The notes under the pieces: model-generated
What the model saw: the letters and a program-made list of their open reading frames with translations, nothing else
Told to the model about the DNA's origin: nothing
Database searches by the model: none
In this document: positions 6,297 to 8,858 of the stretch, in pieces
How positions within the stretch are numbered: position 1 is the stretch's first letter
Layout of the letters: each line of letters begins with the position of its first letter
Origin: Desulfosporosinus sp.
Lineage (GTDB): Bacteria; Bacillota; Desulfitobacteriia; Desulfitobacteriales; Desulfitobacteriaceae
Length of the DNA: 8,858 nt
Direction: 5' to 3'
Assembly: GCA_016278585.1 (NCBI GenBank)
Contig: JADQBO010000367.1
Coordinates: 1 to 8,858, forward strand
Made by a program: the position numbers and the translations under genes

Positions 6297-7454
6297 TCAC
6301 CTATTTGGTTGGTAACCCAATTCGATATTAGCAATAATCTGCATATGAATGTTAGAGGTTCCTTCAAGGGTTTCGAACTGCTTGGCATCTCTGAGCCATC
6401 TACCACAAGGATATTCAGTTGAATAACCATATGAGCCGTAAATTTTCATGGCCATATTTGCACCATGAACCGCTGCATTACTGCCGAAAAGCTTAGCCAA
6501 TGAAGTCGCCTGTTGACTTGGCAGTTTATTTTCTTTTAACCAAGCGGCCTGGTAAATAAGACATTTCGCGGCTTCATCTTCCAGTTTCATTTCAGCGATC
6601 TGCTGCTGTATCATCTGATATTTTCCAATGGCTTTGCCAAACTGGGTACGCTCATTAGCATATCTAACTGCACCCTCTAAACATGCCGCTGAAAGCGCTG
6701 CCGAACCTGTAGCGCAACCCATTCGAGTGTTATTCAGCATCCACATACAAATTAAAAAGCCCTTATTAAGCGGTCCTAAGAGGTTTTCCTTTGGAACTAC
6801 TGCGTTTTCAAATACCAATTCCGAGGTTGGAGCAGTCCACATACCAACCTTTTTAAGAATTGGAATTCTTGTAATACCGGGGGTGTTATTATAGTCAATG
6901 ATAAAACAGGATAACCCCTTTGTTCCTCCACCTTTTTCAGTTGCCGCATAGACAAGCCCGACATCGCAAGTGTGTCCGCCTGATATCCACATTTTGGAGC
7001 CATTTATTAACCAGTGATCCCCCTTATCTTCTGCAAAGGTCTTCATACTACCCACGTCGGAACCAGTATTGGCTTCTGTAATAGCAAAACTGCCTACAGC
7101 TTTACCGCTGACAAGCCCTGGTATATATTTTTGCTTTTGTTCCTCAGTACCCCATTCATTAATAGTCATTGCAGGTCCCCAGGTGTTGCCGCTAATACTC
7201 AGCCTCCAAGAAGTATGAACTTTGGCAATTTCAAATAATGCTAGGACAGCTTCCATCCAGCCCATACCATTTCCACCATACTCCTCTGGTATGCTCCACC
7301 CTAACAGGCCCAAATCCCCCATTTTAGTGAGTATCTCTCTTCGATAGTAGTGATTTTCTTCATCCTCTTCAACATAAGGTGCAATTTCCTTTTCCGCAAA
7401 ATCACGGGCCATATCTTGAACCATTCTCTGGTCTTCGCTTAATCCAAAGTCCAT
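6297..7454 (-). CDS. Acyl-CoA dehydrogenase, short type (385 aa)
   Basis: A standard-length, FAD-dependent acyl-CoA dehydrogenase expected to be soluble and to use an electron-transfer flavoprotein. The N-terminal MDFGLSEDQRMVQDMARDFA is typical. The flavin-binding middle domain shows GSFAITEANTGSDVGS (121-136) and NGSKMWISGG (151-160). The C-terminal domain has ERTQFGK (268-274) and YGYSTEYPCGRWLRDAK (342-358), and the expected catalytic Glu364 in LEGTSNIH. The LEGTSNIH end resembles the EGT-type base position of butyryl-, glutaryl- and cyclic-acyl-CoA dehydrogenases, not the isovaleryl-type arrangement. ATG 7454 has AGGAGG ten bases upstream. It lies 164 bp after the activator gene, with a -24/-12 promoter in between. 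It and the 604-residue enzyme are distant relatives, not a recent tandem copy, so they probably act on different substrates or steps. The exact substrate is not readable. Confidence 0.93.
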   Translation of the reverse strand: MDFGLSEDQRMVQDMARDFAEKEIAPYVEEDEENHYYRREILTKMGDLGLLGWSIPEEYGGNGMGWMEAVLALFEIAKVHTSWRLSISGNTWGPAMTINEWGTEEQKQKYIPGLVSGKAVGSFAITEANTGSDVGSMKTFAEDKGDHWLINGSKMWISGGHTCDVGLVYAATEKGGGTKGLSCFIIDYNNTPGITRIPILKKVGMWTAPTSELVFENAVVPKENLLGPLNKGFLICMWMLNNTRMGCATGSAALSAACLEGAVRYANERTQFGKAIGKYQMIQQQIAEMKLEDEAAKCLIYQAAWLKENKLPSQQATSLAKLFGSNAAVHGANMAMKIYGSYGYSTEYPCGRWLRDAKQFETLEGTSNIHMQIIANIELGYQPNR

Positions 7455-7578
7455 TGCGCTAAACCCTCCTGCCCTAAAACTTGAATACCCCTTAACCTAA
7501 AGTTTGGCCATCACCTTCTTACACCGATCAATTTATGGTTTTCTATCAAATTTCTACAACCTATGGTTTCAATCACAT

Positions 7579-7594
7579 TGCAAAAGTCATGCCA
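7579..7594 (-). promoter_or_regulatory. Sigma-54 (-24/-12) promoter of the dehydrogenase unit
   Basis: The minus strand reads TGGCATGACTTTTGCA, which matches the core TGGCAC-N5-TTGC at all but one position, with exactly ten bases between GG and GC. The predicted start is near 7568, about 114 nt before the ATG at 7454. It begins only 24 nt past the activator stop, so activator-binding sites 80-150 bp upstream would fall inside the 3' end of the activator gene. Confidence 0.84.
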
Positions 7595-7618
7595 CCCGTT
7601 GTAACAATGAACTATGTA

Positions 7619-8858
7619 TCACTCAAATGAATCTCTACCAAAGCGTTGGAGTTTACGAACAATGGTTGATTGATTGACTCCCAATAACTTTGCTAAATCA
7701 TAGGTATTCTGCGTGCGCAGCAAAGCCAGACTAATGATTTGACGTTCTACTTCTGTACAGGCTTCTTTCAGTGGCAAAATTGTATTAACCCTGATGCCCT
7801 TGGTTTCAGCTATTTGACCGTTGACTAGCTGACTTTTGGTCACCGTACTATCCGGACAAGTCACAATTAATTGTTCAACTGTATTCTGGAGCTGACGAAC
7901 GTTACCAGGCCATTTTTCACCCAGAAACCATTGTAAGACCTCTGGAGCGAAGTCTTTGTCGAGCCCGTATTTATGCCACACTTGATCTCGGAACCTGTGG
8001 ACCAGAGGTAAAATATCTTCAGGCCGTTCACGGAGGGATGGAATAACCAAAGGTACCACATGAAGTCTAAAAAATAGATCCTCCCGAAATAATCCCTGCT
8101 CAACCATCGTCGAAATATCCCTGTGGGTCGCAGAGATCAACCGAATATCGACTTTTCGTGTCTTTGTCCCTCCCACACGTACAAATTCTCGTTCTTGAAT
8201 GACACGTAACAGTTTGCTTTGTAGAACTAGGGAAAGATCACCAATTTCATCAAGCAATAACGTGCCTTGGTTTGCTAATTCAACGAGACCTAACTTACCC
8301 TCTTTTCGAGATCCGGTAAACGCGCCACCCCTATATCCAAAGAGTTCAGACTCTAACAAGGATTCAGGAATTGCCGCACAGTTCACTTGGATAAACGGCC
8401 CGGAAGAGCGCTTGCTATTTGTATGGATAAACTTCGCAATGACTTCTTTACCTACCCCGGATTCCCCTTTGATAAAAACCGATGAATCTACAGTAGCGAC
8501 TCGTTTGGCCAAGTCGAGAACTGCTAACATTTGAGGGGAATGGGCAATGATTTCTCCACCTTTGCGCAGCGAGTCTAATTCCTGACGATATTGATGGGTT
8601 AACTCTTTAGTTGATATCAATTCCTCGCGTAACTCATGAAACACACTTAAATCCCGCAAATTAAAAATCCCTCGGCGGAGTGAACCATCCTCCTTAAAAA
8701 CTGGATTTCCTGTAACTAGAAGATGGCGCGCGCTCAATTCCTTTGTTACCGCTTTTCGCCCAAGGAGAATGGATTCCCAAAGAGAAGGTTCCTGCATTTT
8801 TAAGACATCATCCACAAACTGTTGCAAAATATCTTGTTCTTCTAAGCAGCAAAGAGCG
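7619..8858 (-). CDS. Sigma-54-dependent transcriptional activator, PAS + AAA+ + TyrR-like HTH (5' end outside window)
   Basis: An activator that hydrolyses ATP to open sigma-54 promoters. The frame stays open to the right edge, so the N-terminus is missing; the first TTG (8827) is internal. Numbering from that codon: residues about 14-66 are the end of a PAS domain (LVTGNPVFKEDGSLRRGIFNLRDLS), then a linker helix, then the AAA+ domain with Walker A GESGVGKE (121-128), loop GAFTGS (168-173), Walker B LLLDEIGD (190-197), arginines FREDLFFR (247-254) and WPGNVRQLQN (306-315). The C-terminal helix-turn-helix LAKLLGVNQSTIVRKLQRFG (378-397) resembles the TyrR type, not Fis. No receiver domain is seen, so it probably senses a small ligand. 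The last loop residue is Ser where Ala is usual. It precedes two sigma-54 promoters in this window and is their likely, but unproven, activator. Confidence 0.93.
   Translation of the reverse strand, partial: ALCCLEEQDILQQFVDDVLKMQEPSLWESILLGRKAVTKELSARHLLVTGNPVFKEDGSLRRGIFNLRDLSVFHELREELISTKELTHQYRQELDSLRKGGEIIAHSPQMLAVLDLAKRVATVDSSVFIKGESGVGKEVIAKFIHTNSKRSSGPFIQVNCAAIPESLLESELFGYRGGAFTGSRKEGKLGLVELANQGTLLLDEIGDLSLVLQSKLLRVIQEREFVRVGGTKTRKVDIRLISATHRDISTMVEQGLFREDLFFRLHVVPLVIPSLRERPEDILPLVHRFRDQVWHKYGLDKDFAPEVLQWFLGEKWPGNVRQLQNTVEQLIVTCPDSTVTKSQLVNGQIAETKGIRVNTILPLKEACTEVERQIISLALLRTQNTYDLAKLLGVNQSTIVRKLQRFGRDSFE

Noticed and set aside
7688..7725. CTTTGCT/AGCAAAG inverted repeat and CTGCG-TG-CGCAG dyad as activator sites for the 7579-7594 promoter
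   Set aside because: The distance from the promoter is right, but the dyads lie inside the helix-turn-helix coding region and I found no matching pair upstream of the other sigma-54 promoter, so they may be coding coincidence.
1..8858. CRISPR array, insertion sequence, tRNA/rRNA gene or phage integration site
   Set aside because: No regularly spaced long repeats, transposase-like frame, terminal inverted repeats with target duplications, or tRNA/rRNA-like sequence were seen. The gene content is ordinary chromosomal metabolism.

Overview
The window looks like chromosomal DNA from a low-to-moderate GC, Gram-positive anaerobe. The best guess is the Clostridia, in the style of the Peptococcaceae (Desulfosporosinus/Desulfitobacterium type). 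The grounds are strong AGGAGG-type ribosome binding sites, a PAS-AAA+ sigma-54 activator beside acyl-CoA genes, and the family mix. This taxonomic call is inference, since no rRNA or marker gene is present.

All six recognisable genes lie on the minus strand, so transcription runs from high to low coordinates. In that order they are: a sigma-54-dependent activator cut by the right edge (7619-8858); a 385-residue acyl-CoA dehydrogenase (6297-7454); a 604-residue acyl-CoA dehydrogenase with a C-terminal extension (4219-6033); a sodium:solute symporter (2322-3773); a CoA-transferase of the acetyl-CoA hydrolase/4-hydroxybutyrate CoA-transferase family (935-2275); and a PaaI-like hotdog thioesterase (169-564).

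The control layout is readable. Two -24/-12 promoters are visible. The one at 7579-7594, just after the activator gene, drives the first dehydrogenase and perhaps the second. The one at 3952-3967 matches the core consensus fully and drives the symporter and CoA-transferase pair. Rho-independent terminators at 4049-4093 and 73-114 close the dehydrogenase unit and the thioesterase unit. Two longest-ORF starts are probably wrong: the symporter should start at ATG 3773, and the CoA-transferase at TTG 2275. The second correction removes an apparent gene overlap.

As a system, the genes fit sodium-driven uptake of a short or medium carboxylate, its activation by CoA transfer, alpha-beta dehydrogenation by two different dehydrogenases, and a thioesterase that can release CoA. 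The linked activator probably senses the substrate or a derivative. Hydratase, 3-hydroxyacyl-CoA dehydrogenase, thiolase and ETF genes are not here. The substrate cannot be read from the sequence.

The least expected signal is a 38-bp intergenic element, TAATGCC-N13-TAATGC-N5-RGCATT. It occurs at 851-888 and 6206-6243 with 27 of 38 bases identical and no gaps. Related AATGC/GCATT dyads sit at 4166-4179 and 6138-6153. This suggests a second regulatory layer on top of sigma-54.
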